DNA of 6,159 bases from Betaproteobacteria bacterium UBA6904 (GTDB lineage: Bacteria; Pseudomonadota; Gammaproteobacteria; Burkholderiales; SG8-39), in contig DKBI01000210.1 of NCBI GenBank assembly GCA_002451175.1, forward strand, positions 3,016 through 9,174. Direction: 5' to 3'. Every line of letters starts with the position of its first letter. Positions within the stretch are counted from its first letter, which is position 1. Position numbers and translations under genes: made by a program. Below, one piece after another: positions 1-5,321 of the stretch. The notes beneath the pieces were generated by a model. It saw nothing but the letters and a program-made list of their open reading frames with translations, made no database searches and was not told the origin of the DNA.

Positions 1-1
1 C

Positions 2-265
2 AACAACCACTTCCGGCCGGACAAATTCCCCCTGGACATCGTCATGTTCACGGGGCGCGTCTCGCTCGAGGAGTTCAAGCACGAGCACACGCTGGAGTTC
101 AACCGCCTGCTGCAGAGCGGCGAACTGAAGAAGTATCTGGTCGACGCGCCGTCCGAGCCGCTGACGCGCGGCTCCAAGATCCTCGGCTTCTCGCTGATCA
201 CGATCGGCCTGATCCTGCTGGTCTTCGTGGTCACCGGCTGGTTCGGGGCGATGTTCGGTGGCTGA
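2..265 (+). CDS. 3' end of a membrane cytochrome b subunit (formate dehydrogenase gamma / b561-like), partial
   Basis: An open frame enters from the left edge and gives 87 residues before the TGA at 263-265; the start lies outside the window. An internal ATG at 44 is not taken as the start because the frame stays open upstream with conserved-looking sequence (NNHFRPDKFPLD). The segment MFTGRVSLEEFKHEH resembles the stretch after the last haem-ligand helix in di-haem cytochrome b subunits such as FdnI, where a GEV-x-AKEHH-type motif occurs. A hydrophobic helix at residues 61-83 forms a C-terminal membrane span. Such subunits carry electrons between the quinone pool and periplasmic redox partners. 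It ends 55 bases before the first tetrahaem gene with no credible terminator between, so it is probably the same operon. Family assignment is from recalled motif similarity only; the haem-binding helices are out of view. Confidence 0.6.
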   Translation, partial: NNHFRPDKFPLDIVMFTGRVSLEEFKHEHTLEFNRLLQSGELKKYLVDAPSEPLTRGSKILGFSLITIGLILLVFVVTGWFGAMFGG

Positions 266-303
266 CCGCGCTGCCCCGCTGCAGGGGGCGCGCTATGATG
301 ATG

Positions 304-312
304 GGAAGGAGG
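304..312 (+). promoter_or_regulatory. Strong ribosome binding site fixing the start at 321
   Basis: GGAAGGAGG lies 8 bases before the ATG at 321. It decides the start of the tetrahaem cytochrome gene in favour of this ATG, which opens directly into a signal peptide, over the in-frame GTG at 258 that overlaps the previous gene's stop and would bury the signal peptide. Confidence 0.8.
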
Positions 313-320
313 CTCTGACG

Positions 321-1541
321 ATGACCGCCCCAATCCGTGTTGGTGTCGCCGCCGCGCTCGCGGCCGTTCTGTGCCTCGCCGGCCCGCTTGCCAGCGCACA
401 GCAGGCGAAGCCTGCGGCGGCCACGCGAGCCGACTTGCGGCCGATCTTCGTGACCGCGCCGGATATCGCGGAAGGCAAACGGCTTGCAGACGTGTCCTGC
501 ACTCGCTGCCACGGGACCAACGGCATCAGCGCCACGGCGGGCGTTCCCCATGTCGCGAGCCAGCGTGCGCCGTACATTTACGCGCAACTGAAGGACTACC
601 TGCAGGGCAAGCGCCCGCAGAGCGCCATGACCGGCACGGTGACGTTCCTGAGCGACGACGCGCTCGTCAAGGTATCCGCCTACTACGCGAGCCTGGATCC
701 GCCGCGACCGGCGCCGCAGCCCGCCAAGCCCGCTGCGCCACGCCCGGACCCCTACCAGGCCGGTCGCGCCCTGGCAGCCGACTGCGCGGGATGCCACGGC
801 GAAGGCGGCGTGACCGAGACGCCCGGCGCGCCCAGCCTGGTCGGGTTCGATCCCAAGTACTTCCTCGCGGCCATGAACGCCTACAAGAGCGGCCAGCGCA
901 ACGACGACGTCATGAAACCGATCGCGGCGCCGTTGAAGGAACCGGACCTGAGCCACCTTGCGCTGTACTACGCGTTGCAGAAACCCGCCCGGGCCAAGAC
1001 GCCCTCGGCCGGCGATGCCGCGGCCGGCAAGGCGGCGGCGAGCAGTTGCGGCGGATGCCACGGTGACAAGGGCGTCGCGTCCGACCCGGGAACGCCGAGT
1101 CTCGCGGGCCAGGACGCGCAGTATCTCGCCACGGCCACGCTCGCCTACAAGGACGGCTCGCGCAAGGACGAGACGATGAAGGGCGTGGTGGCCGATCTCA
1201 AGGAGAAAGCCATGCGCGACATCGCGGCGTACTACGCCTCGCAGCAGCCGCAGGCGCCCAAGGTGCGCAAGCCGCTCAGCCTCACGGAGCTGGCCGAGCG
1301 GTGCGACCGCTGCCACGGCATCAACGGCAACAGCGCGGACCCCGTCGTGCCGGCGATCGCCGCGCAGCGCGTGGACTGGCTGGAGCAGGTCCTGAACGCC
1401 TACCGCACGGGCGCGCGCAAGAGCGTCGCGATGAGCGCCATGGTGTCGGTGCTCAGCGACGCCGAGATCAAGGAACTGGCGACGCACTACTCGCGCCAGA
1501 CCGCGCGGGCAGTGACCTTCGTGGTCCTACCAAACAAATAA
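321..1541 (+). CDS. Periplasmic tetrahaem cytochrome c of four concatenated c4-like domains
   Basis: A 406-residue exported protein. Residues 1-27 form a signal peptide (MTAPIRVG, then an Ala/Leu-rich core, with a likely cleavage after ASA). Four class I haem domains follow, with motifs CTRCH (60-64), CAGCH (155-159), CGGCH (243-247) and CDRCH (328-332). Each has a Met exactly 43 residues after its first Cys (M103, M198, M286, M371), in a c4-like context of Met, then a Leu seven residues on, then an acidic turn and an aromatic-rich helix such as AYYAS. All four haems are therefore predicted His/Met, usually high-potential. A Pro/Ala-rich linker joins domains 1 and 2 (about 130-147). The likely role is periplasmic electron transfer. 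It lies between a cytochrome b gene and a membrane haem gene, 21 bases before the latter, which suggests one transcript. It is paralogous to the lipoprotein at 2371-3522. Partner and substrate are unknown. Confidence 0.93.
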   Translation: MTAPIRVGVAAALAAVLCLAGPLASAQQAKPAAATRADLRPIFVTAPDIAEGKRLADVSCTRCHGTNGISATAGVPHVASQRAPYIYAQLKDYLQGKRPQSAMTGTVTFLSDDALVKVSAYYASLDPPRPAPQPAKPAAPRPDPYQAGRALAADCAGCHGEGGVTETPGAPSLVGFDPKYFLAAMNAYKSGQRNDDVMKPIAAPLKEPDLSHLALYYALQKPARAKTPSAGDAAAGKAAASSCGGCHGDKGVASDPGTPSLAGQDAQYLATATLAYKDGSRKDETMKGVVADLKEKAMRDIAAYYASQQPQAPKVRKPLSLTELAERCDRCHGINGNSADPVVPAIAAQRVDWLEQVLNAYRTGARKSVAMSAMVSVLSDAEIKELATHYSRQTARAVTFVVLPNK

Positions 1542-1562
1542 GCGGCCAGGGAGGAAGACAAC

Positions 1563-2348
1563 GTGAGCGAATCGCCCGTGCATCGTCTCTACCACCATTT
1601 TTCCGAACTGCCGGTCAGCCTGCGGTGCCTGTACACGGCCGTCCTGTGCATCCTGGGAATGGGCTACCTGATGGGCATCGTGTACCTCTGGCACAGCTAC
1701 GCGGCGAAGGACGGGAACCCGAACTCGCTGTCCTACGAGGACGTGGTGATCGCCTACAGCGGCACCGGCAAGGGCTCGCGTCTGGAGGCCGGGCTGCGCG
1801 GCTCGATGTCGGTGATGCTGCCGAAGGAGGAAGCGGACGTCATCCTGAAGTGGCTGGCCGAGGGTACCGAGCGGGCGCAGTTCGAGCCCACGATTCGGCC
1901 GATCGTCGACAAGCGCTGCATGGCCTGCCACGACGGCAGCAACCCCAACCTGCCGAACCTGAACGGTTTCGACAACGTCATGAAGGTGACCGAAGCCGAT
2001 ACCGGCACGGGCGTGTTTACGCTCGTGCGGGTGTCGCACATCCATCTCTTCGGCCTGACGTTCGTGTTCTTCCTGGTGGGGCTGATCTTCAGCCACGCCT
2101 ACGTCCGCCCCGTTTGGTTCAAGGCGGCGGTGATGGTCCTGCCGTTCGTGGCGCTCGTCCTGGACGTGAGTTCCTGGTATTTCACGAAGCTGTACCACCC
2201 GTTCGGTTACGTGGTGATCGCTGGCGGCGGACTGCTCGCGCTGTCGTTCACCTTCATGTGGGTGGTTTCCATCTGGCAAATGTGGTTCGCGCGGCCGCCC
2301 GCGGCAATCGCCCGGCGCCAGGCCGGCGAGCGGCACGACGTGGGTTGA
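1563..2348 (+). CDS. Four-helix inner-membrane protein with one periplasmic haem c site
   Basis: 261 residues from a GTG start; GGGAGGAAG at 1549-1557 lies 5 bases upstream, which supports that start. Predicted layout: a short cytoplasmic N-terminus, membrane span 1 at about 21-44, a loop at 45-156, then spans at about 157-180, 185-203 and 213-242. The loop carries CMACH (119-123) in the context DKRCMACHDGSNPNLPNL, so it should face the periplasm where haem c is attached. Several His residues sit at or near membrane edges (H44, H159, H161, H178, H212) and could bind b-type haem or help quinone chemistry; this is inference. No named family is recognised with certainty; the three C-terminal helices after a haem c loop are loosely reminiscent of cytochrome-containing membrane proteins such as the PuuD group. 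Its place between two tetrahaem cytochrome genes suggests it anchors them or relays electrons from the membrane. Confidence 0.85.
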   Translation: MSESPVHRLYHHFSELPVSLRCLYTAVLCILGMGYLMGIVYLWHSYAAKDGNPNSLSYEDVVIAYSGTGKGSRLEAGLRGSMSVMLPKEEADVILKWLAEGTERAQFEPTIRPIVDKRCMACHDGSNPNLPNLNGFDNVMKVTEADTGTGVFTLVRVSHIHLFGLTFVFFLVGLIFSHAYVRPVWFKAAVMVLPFVALVLDVSSWYFTKLYHPFGYVVIAGGGLLALSFTFMWVVSIWQMWFARPPAAIARRQAGERHDVG

Positions 2349-2370
2349 GTCGCGGACTGCGGGAGATCGG

Positions 2371-3522
2371 ATGAATCGCTTACTACTCGCGCTGGTGGTT
2401 GCCCTTGCGTTGACGGCGTGCTCGAAGGAGGAAGCGCCGCCGCCGAAGGCGGCCGCGTCGAAACCCGCGCCCGAACGCGCACCGGGCGACCCGAAGGCCG
2501 GCCAGAAACTCGCCGATGCGCAGTGCAAGACCTGTCACGGCGCCGACGGCGGCGCCGTGGCGCCCGGCATCCCGCATCTTGCCGCCCAGCGCGAGACGTA
2601 TCTGCTCGCGGCATTGAAGGCGTACAAGGAAGGCAAGCGGGCGCACGCGGCCCTCAAGGTCATCGCCGAGCACATGAGCGAGGCGGACATTCGCAACGTG
2701 TCGGCCTATTACGCAGGCCTGCCGCCCGTCGGCATCGTCCATGCCGCGAAGGACGTGCACGCCACGCCCTACGAGCGTGGCAAGTCGCGCATCGCAGCAT
2801 GCGTCAAGTGCCACGGCGAGGATGGCAACGCCGGCGCGGCCGGCATCCCGAGCCTCGCGGGACAGCAGGCCAACTACCTCATCATCGCGCTGCAGGAGTA
2901 CGTGCGCGGCGAGCGCAAATCCGGCCCGACGCACTCCGCGATGCGCGAACTGACGCCGGTGGACATGGAGGCCGTGGCGCTGTATTTCGCCTCGCAGACG
3001 CCCGGGCAGCGCACGCCGCCGCAAAACGTGGACCCCGGCGCCGGCGCGCAACTGAGCGCCGTCTGCAGCGGCTGCCACGGCGTGCAGGGCATCGCCGCGG
3101 ATTCCGCGACGCCGAACCTGGCCGGCCAGGACTTCAACTACCTCGTGGACGCGATCAAGGCGTATCGCACGACGCGCAAGCGGGAAAAGATGCGCCTCTA
3201 CATCACGGGCCTGTCGGACGCCGACATCCGCAACGTCGCGGGGTTCTACACGATGCAGAAATCACGCCCCTCGGAGCGCGGGCAGACCATGGTGCGTGAC
3301 CTGACGGACAAGTGCGACCGGTGCCACGGCGCCGGGGTCGAGCTGCCCGGCATGCCGGTGCCCAAGCTGCGCGGGCAGGATCGCGACTACCTGATGATGG
3401 CGATCCGCGCCTACCGCGACGACCGGCGCGAGAGCACCACGATGCACAAGATGAGCCTGCCCTACGGCGATTCGATCATCGAGAGCATCGCCAACTACTA
3501 CTCGGGCCAGCCGGCGAACTGA
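2371..3522 (+). CDS. Tetrahaem c-type cytochrome lipoprotein, four c4-like domains
   Basis: 383 residues from ATG, with GGGAG at 2361-2365 as binding site, starting 22 bases after the previous stop. The N-terminus is a lipoprotein signal with lipobox LTAC (C17). Ser at +2 rather than Asp suggests sorting to the outer membrane. A Pro/Ala/Lys tether (about 21-40) follows. Haem motifs are CKTCH (52-56), CVKCH (144-148), CSGCH (232-236) and CDRCH (315-319). Distal Met candidates are clear in domains 2-4 (M191, M274, M358). In domain 1 the equivalent residue, 43 after the first Cys, is L95, with H92, H101 and M102 nearby, so haem 1 may have unusual ligation. Domain order, spacing and the CDRCH of domain 4 match the periplasmic tetrahaem protein upstream, which points to duplication of a whole tetrahaem gene. 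It probably carries electrons at the outer membrane's periplasmic face. Confidence 0.92.
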   Translation: MNRLLLALVVALALTACSKEEAPPPKAAASKPAPERAPGDPKAGQKLADAQCKTCHGADGGAVAPGIPHLAAQRETYLLAALKAYKEGKRAHAALKVIAEHMSEADIRNVSAYYAGLPPVGIVHAAKDVHATPYERGKSRIAACVKCHGEDGNAGAAGIPSLAGQQANYLIIALQEYVRGERKSGPTHSAMRELTPVDMEAVALYFASQTPGQRTPPQNVDPGAGAQLSAVCSGCHGVQGIAADSATPNLAGQDFNYLVDAIKAYRTTRKREKMRLYITGLSDADIRNVAGFYTMQKSRPSERGQTMVRDLTDKCDRCHGAGVELPGMPVPKLRGQDRDYLMMAIRAYRDDRRESTTMHKMSLPYGDSIIESIANYYSGQPAN

Positions 3523-3550
3523 GCGCCGGCCCTGCGCGCCGCCGGTCAGT
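3518..3550. terminator. Possible shared bidirectional hairpin between convergent genes
   Basis: ACTGA plus CCGGC (3518-3522 and 3526-3530, with a 3-base bulge) can pair with GCCGG plus TCAGT (3541-3550), leaving a loop of about 10 bases. The left arm contains the TGA of the lipoprotein gene and the right arm contains the complement of the TGA of the convergent cytochrome gene. Neither direction has a T-tract, so intrinsic termination is doubtful; the hairpin may instead protect 3' ends or simply reflect GC-rich sequence. Confidence 0.35.
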
Positions 3551-4322
3551 ACTGGCGGTGCTCGAAGCGCGCTTCGACGGCCTGCGGGCTCTCCGCCGTT
3601 CGCACGCGCACGGTGACCACGTAGTTGGTCTTCGGCTTGAGCTGAACGTAGTTGCCGTAGCTCTCGAGGTTGTTGATCACGACCGGCTCGAGCGCCTTGT
3701 TTTCGCTCGTCATGCCCGGCTGCTCGACGCGAATCTCGACATTCGCCTTGGCGATCGGCGACTTGCTGACCCGATCCAGCACGGTGACGTTGGCGTGGTA
3801 CTGCGTCGGGTCACTCGGGACCCCGCCATGCATCAGCCGCTCGACGGATGCATCCGGGAATTTGCGCAGCGTCGCCGCAGACACGAACCCCAGATAGATG
3901 TCCAGGCCGCCGACGACCTTGTGGGTGCCCGGAGGAACCACCGCCGCCTTGGGCGCGGGAGCGCTCGCCGCCGGCGCCGTCGGGTTGTACATGTAGAGAA
4001 TGGCGCCGCGGACCTCGGCATCCGTCAGGTCGGCCCGGTCGCCGCGCGGCGGCATTCCGCCGTGGCCCCGGATGGCGGATCGCACGAGCGTCTCTACGCC
4101 GTGCGACAGCCGCGGCCGCCAAGCGTCGCGATCGCCGATCTTCGGCGCGCCCTTGACGCCCGTCGTGTGGCAATGGGCGCAGATGGCGTCCACCACCTCC
4201 TTGCCAGTGCGGTCCTTGGGCTGCGCCAGGCCGGTCGCCGGCGCGAGCGAGATCCCGATCGAGAACAGGAGCCCCGCGGCCAGCCACGACCACAGTTTTG
4301 CAGATGTCGGAAAGCGTTCCAT
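3546..4322 (-). CDS. c5-like monohaem cytochrome fused to a C-terminal beta-rich domain with an MHGG motif
   Basis: 258 residues. Residues 1-33 look like a Sec signal peptide (hydrophobic 11-28, likely cleavage after GLA). A class I cytochrome c domain follows, with CAHCH at 48-52 and the Met ligand M90 in GGMPPRGD, the typical c5 arrangement, plus the closing helix AEVRGAILYMYN. After a Pro/Ala-rich hinge (113-131) comes a domain of about 125 residues with no Cys, alternating hydrophobic strands (YHANVTVLD, ANVEIRV, NYVVTVRV) and MHGG at 164-167. This half recalls beta-sandwich periplasmic metal-binding proteins of the p19/Tp34 kind; that link is tentative. The start is the ATG at 4322, with a modest AAGAGG (4327-4332) only 4 bases upstream. 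It converges on the lipoprotein gene and is separated from the upstream cytochrome pair by a terminator, so it is probably transcribed alone. Likely role: a periplasmic redox protein, perhaps docking to a metal or partner protein. Confidence 0.85.
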   Translation of the reverse strand: MERFPTSAKLWSWLAAGLLFSIGISLAPATGLAQPKDRTGKEVVDAICAHCHTTGVKGAPKIGDRDAWRPRLSHGVETLVRSAIRGHGGMPPRGDRADLTDAEVRGAILYMYNPTAPAASAPAPKAAVVPPGTHKVVGGLDIYLGFVSAATLRKFPDASVERLMHGGVPSDPTQYHANVTVLDRVSKSPIAKANVEIRVEQPGMTSENKALEPVVINNLESYGNYVQLKPKTNYVVTVRVRTAESPQAVEARFEHRQY

Positions 4323-4356
4323 GCGGCCTCTTCACCCGTTCGAAAAAGTCAGCGAC

Positions 4357-4362
4357 ATTGTA
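4357..4362 (-). promoter_or_regulatory. Candidate -10 element for the c5-like cytochrome gene
   Basis: Read on the minus strand, TACAAT (5 of 6 matches to TATAAT) lies 34 bases before the ATG at 4322 and would give a leader of roughly 28 bases. No good -35 hexamer is seen at 16-18 bases, so an activator or a weak promoter is implied. Its place just beyond the terminator of the preceding minus-strand operon supports an independent promoter here. Confidence 0.35.
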
Positions 4363-4391
4363 ACCGAGGGTATTTCGCGCCCCCAGGCGGC

Positions 4392-4420
4392 AAAAAAAAG
4401 CTGGCCGGAGCCAGCTTTTT
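4392..4420 (-). terminator. Intrinsic terminator of the tandem monohaem cytochrome genes
   Basis: Arms AAAAAGCTGGC (4395-4405) and GCCAGCTTTTT (4410-4420) pair perfectly around the 4-base loop CGGA. Read on the minus strand, the GC-rich core is followed by eight T residues (complement of 4392-4399), a textbook Rho-independent terminator. It begins 17 bases after the stop of the 4438-4707 gene. The arms are symmetric and five T residues follow on the plus strand, so it may also work weakly that way. Confidence 0.92.
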
Positions 4421-4437
4421 CCGAGCGCGGCGCCCGG

Positions 4438-4707
4438 TTACTTGAGCATCTCCGCAATGGCCGCCTTGAGGTCCGCTTCGGACTCCTTCGACTTCGGATG
4501 GCCCTTGCCGTCCTTCAGCTTGGCGAGCAGCGCGGCCTCCTCGCCCTTGCCCTTGTACTTCGCCGCGATGTCCTTGACCGCCGGACCCGCCTTCTTCTTC
4601 TCCGCGTCGTGACACTTCACGCAGCCCTTGTCCGTCAGGACGCTGGCGTTGACCGGTCCTGCCAGCAAGACGCCGGCGCCGACCATTGCCGCGAAAAGCA
4701 CTTTCAT
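4438..4707 (-). CDS. Small monohaem c-type cytochrome, c551-like, with His in the distal-ligand region
   Basis: 89 residues starting MKVLFAAMVG. The open frame continues much further upstream, but the ATG at 4707 is chosen because AAAGGAAGG (4713-4721) precedes it by 5 bases and a signal peptide begins there (likely cleavage after VNA, residue 21). The haem motif is CVKCH (29-33), followed by GPAVKDIAAKYKGK, the hallmark of c551/c8-type cytochromes. Where these normally have a Met-Pro-Pro loop, this protein has the shortened GKGHPKSK, with H70 41 residues after the first Cys. Apart from M87 near the C-terminus, no Met follows the haem motif. It may therefore be His/His or five-coordinate. Many Lys residues make it basic. 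It is a close paralogue of the gene just upstream (4785-5075), probably co-transcribed, and ends at a strong terminator. Role: soluble periplasmic electron carrier or ligand-binding haem protein. Confidence 0.9.
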   Translation of the reverse strand: MKVLFAAMVGAGVLLAGPVNASVLTDKGCVKCHDAEKKKAGPAVKDIAAKYKGKGEEAALLAKLKDGKGHPKSKESEADLKAAIAEMLK

Positions 4708-4712
4708 GATGG

Positions 4713-4721
4713 CCTTCCTTT
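4713..4721 (-). promoter_or_regulatory. Ribosome binding site fixing the start at 4707
   Basis: Minus-strand AAAGGAAGG sits 5 bases before the ATG at 4707. It settles the start of the 89-residue cytochrome within a longer open frame that extends far upstream without a stop. Confidence 0.8.
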
Positions 4722-4784
4722 CACGCGTGTTGACAAATCGATCCCGCAAACCAGACTCGCGCACGGAGCGTCCCCGCGGGCTGC

Positions 4785-5075
4785 TCAGCGCTTTAGCACC
4801 CAATCGAGGATTTCCGCCAGCACCTGGTCGCCCGCCTTTTCCGCGAAAGACGTATGCACGGACTTCGCTTTCATGCCAGCGACCGCTTCGTCCACTGGCT
4901 TGCCCTGGTACTTCGCCGCGACGTCCTTGAACGCCGGGCCCACCTTCTTCCTGTCCACATCGTGGCACCTCAGGCAGCCCTGCTCCTTGGCCGCGTCGGC
5001 GCCGTCCGCTGGTGCGGGCATCGGGAGAGCGATTGCGACGACTCCGAGCACGGCCGCGACGAGCCCGCTCTTCAT
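4785..5075 (-). CDS. Small monohaem c-type cytochrome, tandem paralogue with His in the distal-ligand region
   Basis: 96 residues; AGGGAG (5082-5087) lies 6 bases before the ATG. Signal peptide at about 1-23 with cleavage after PAPA. The haem motif CLRCH (34-38) is followed by VGPAFKDVAAKYQGK, nearly the same as in the downstream gene, so the two arose by tandem duplication. The Met-Pro-Pro loop of c551-type proteins is absent; the segment KAKSVHTSF places H74 40 residues after the first Cys, matching H70 of the paralogue. M68 is the only Met after the haem motif and is an alternative ligand. Unlike its partner it keeps the usual C-terminal helix ending DWVLKR. The 77-base gap to the next gene shows no terminator, so the pair is probably one transcript. 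It is divergent from the Crp/Fnr gene, sharing a 246-base upstream region. Likely role: periplasmic electron carrier, with a possible ligand-sensing role. Confidence 0.9.
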   Translation of the reverse strand: MKSGLVAAVLGVVAIALPMPAPADGADAAKEQGCLRCHDVDRKKVGPAFKDVAAKYQGKPVDEAVAGMKAKSVHTSFAEKAGDQVLAEILDWVLKR

Positions 5076-5105
5076 GCACCGCTCCCTGGGGACAGCGTCC
5101 AGACA

Positions 5106-5119
5106 TTCGTTTCGATCAA
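5106..5119 (-). promoter_or_regulatory. Weak FNR-like half-palindrome upstream of the monohaem cytochrome pair
   Basis: Minus strand TTGATCGAAACGAA has a perfect left half (TTGAT) and a degenerate right half (ACGAA against ATCAA). Its centre is about 37 bases from the ATG at 5075. A class II promoter built on it would start transcription inside the gene, so activation of the chosen start is hard to explain; repression or chance are as likely. Confidence 0.25.
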
Positions 5120-5272
5120 TGCGAGCGCGCGCAGCCGGGTTGACGCCTCACGGGCTGCCGCGAGGGAAACGCCTGCGCCGCAAACTCTCTGAGCAGCCTG
5201 CCACGGGGCGCGCCGGATCACGTGCACATCATGCCGCAGCGGCGAGCGCTGGGCGCGATTCACCCCCAATTG

Positions 5273-5288
5273 TTTGATGCTGGTCAAA
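5273..5288 (+). promoter_or_regulatory. FNR/DNR-type binding site upstream of the Crp/Fnr regulator gene
   Basis: TTTGATGCTGGTCAAA is an inverted repeat with arms TTTGA and TCAAA. Its core TTGAT-N4-GTCAA differs from the FNR consensus TTGAT-N4-ATCAA by one base. The encoded regulator has the E-xx-SR recognition helix known to read this sequence, so autoregulation is likely. A CATCAT hexamer at 5309-5314 sits at the distance expected for the -10 element of a class II FNR-activated promoter. Confidence 0.65.
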
Positions 5289-5321
5289 CGCGAAATCGCT
5301 TACTCCAACATCATTTGTGCC

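Noticed and set aside
268..293. Hairpin GCGC-CCCC / GGGG-GCGC after the cytochrome b gene as a terminator
   Set aside because: The stem has two internal mismatches and there is no T-tract; operon continuity is more likely.
271..299. TATGAT (294-299) as a -10 promoter element before the first tetrahaem gene
   Set aside because: The -35 position (CTGCCC) is poor and transcription would begin at about 306, inside the ribosome binding site.
258..320. GTG at 258 as the start of the first tetrahaem cytochrome
   Set aside because: It would place 21 residues before the signal peptide and overlap the previous stop; the ATG at 321 has a strong binding site.
231..1487. A 418-codon open frame on the minus strand
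   Set aside because: It lies opposite the clear tetrahaem cytochrome gene and is rich in Arg, Ala, Gly and His, the usual antisense shadow of high-GC coding DNA; no ribosome binding site or domain is seen.
3312..4445. A 377-codon plus-strand open frame
   Set aside because: It runs out of frame through the lipoprotein gene and antisense to the c5-like cytochrome; its composition is that of a shadow frame.
4708..5106. Upstream extension of the 4438-4707 cytochrome to a 222-residue protein
   Set aside because: The extension overlaps the 4785-5075 cytochrome in another frame and lacks any export signal; the short form has a good binding site and signal peptide.
5146..5165. Hairpin CCTC-CGG / CCG-GAGG in the divergent promoter region
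   Set aside because: It is a short, interrupted stem with no T-tract and no obvious regulatory context; likely a GC-rich chance fold.
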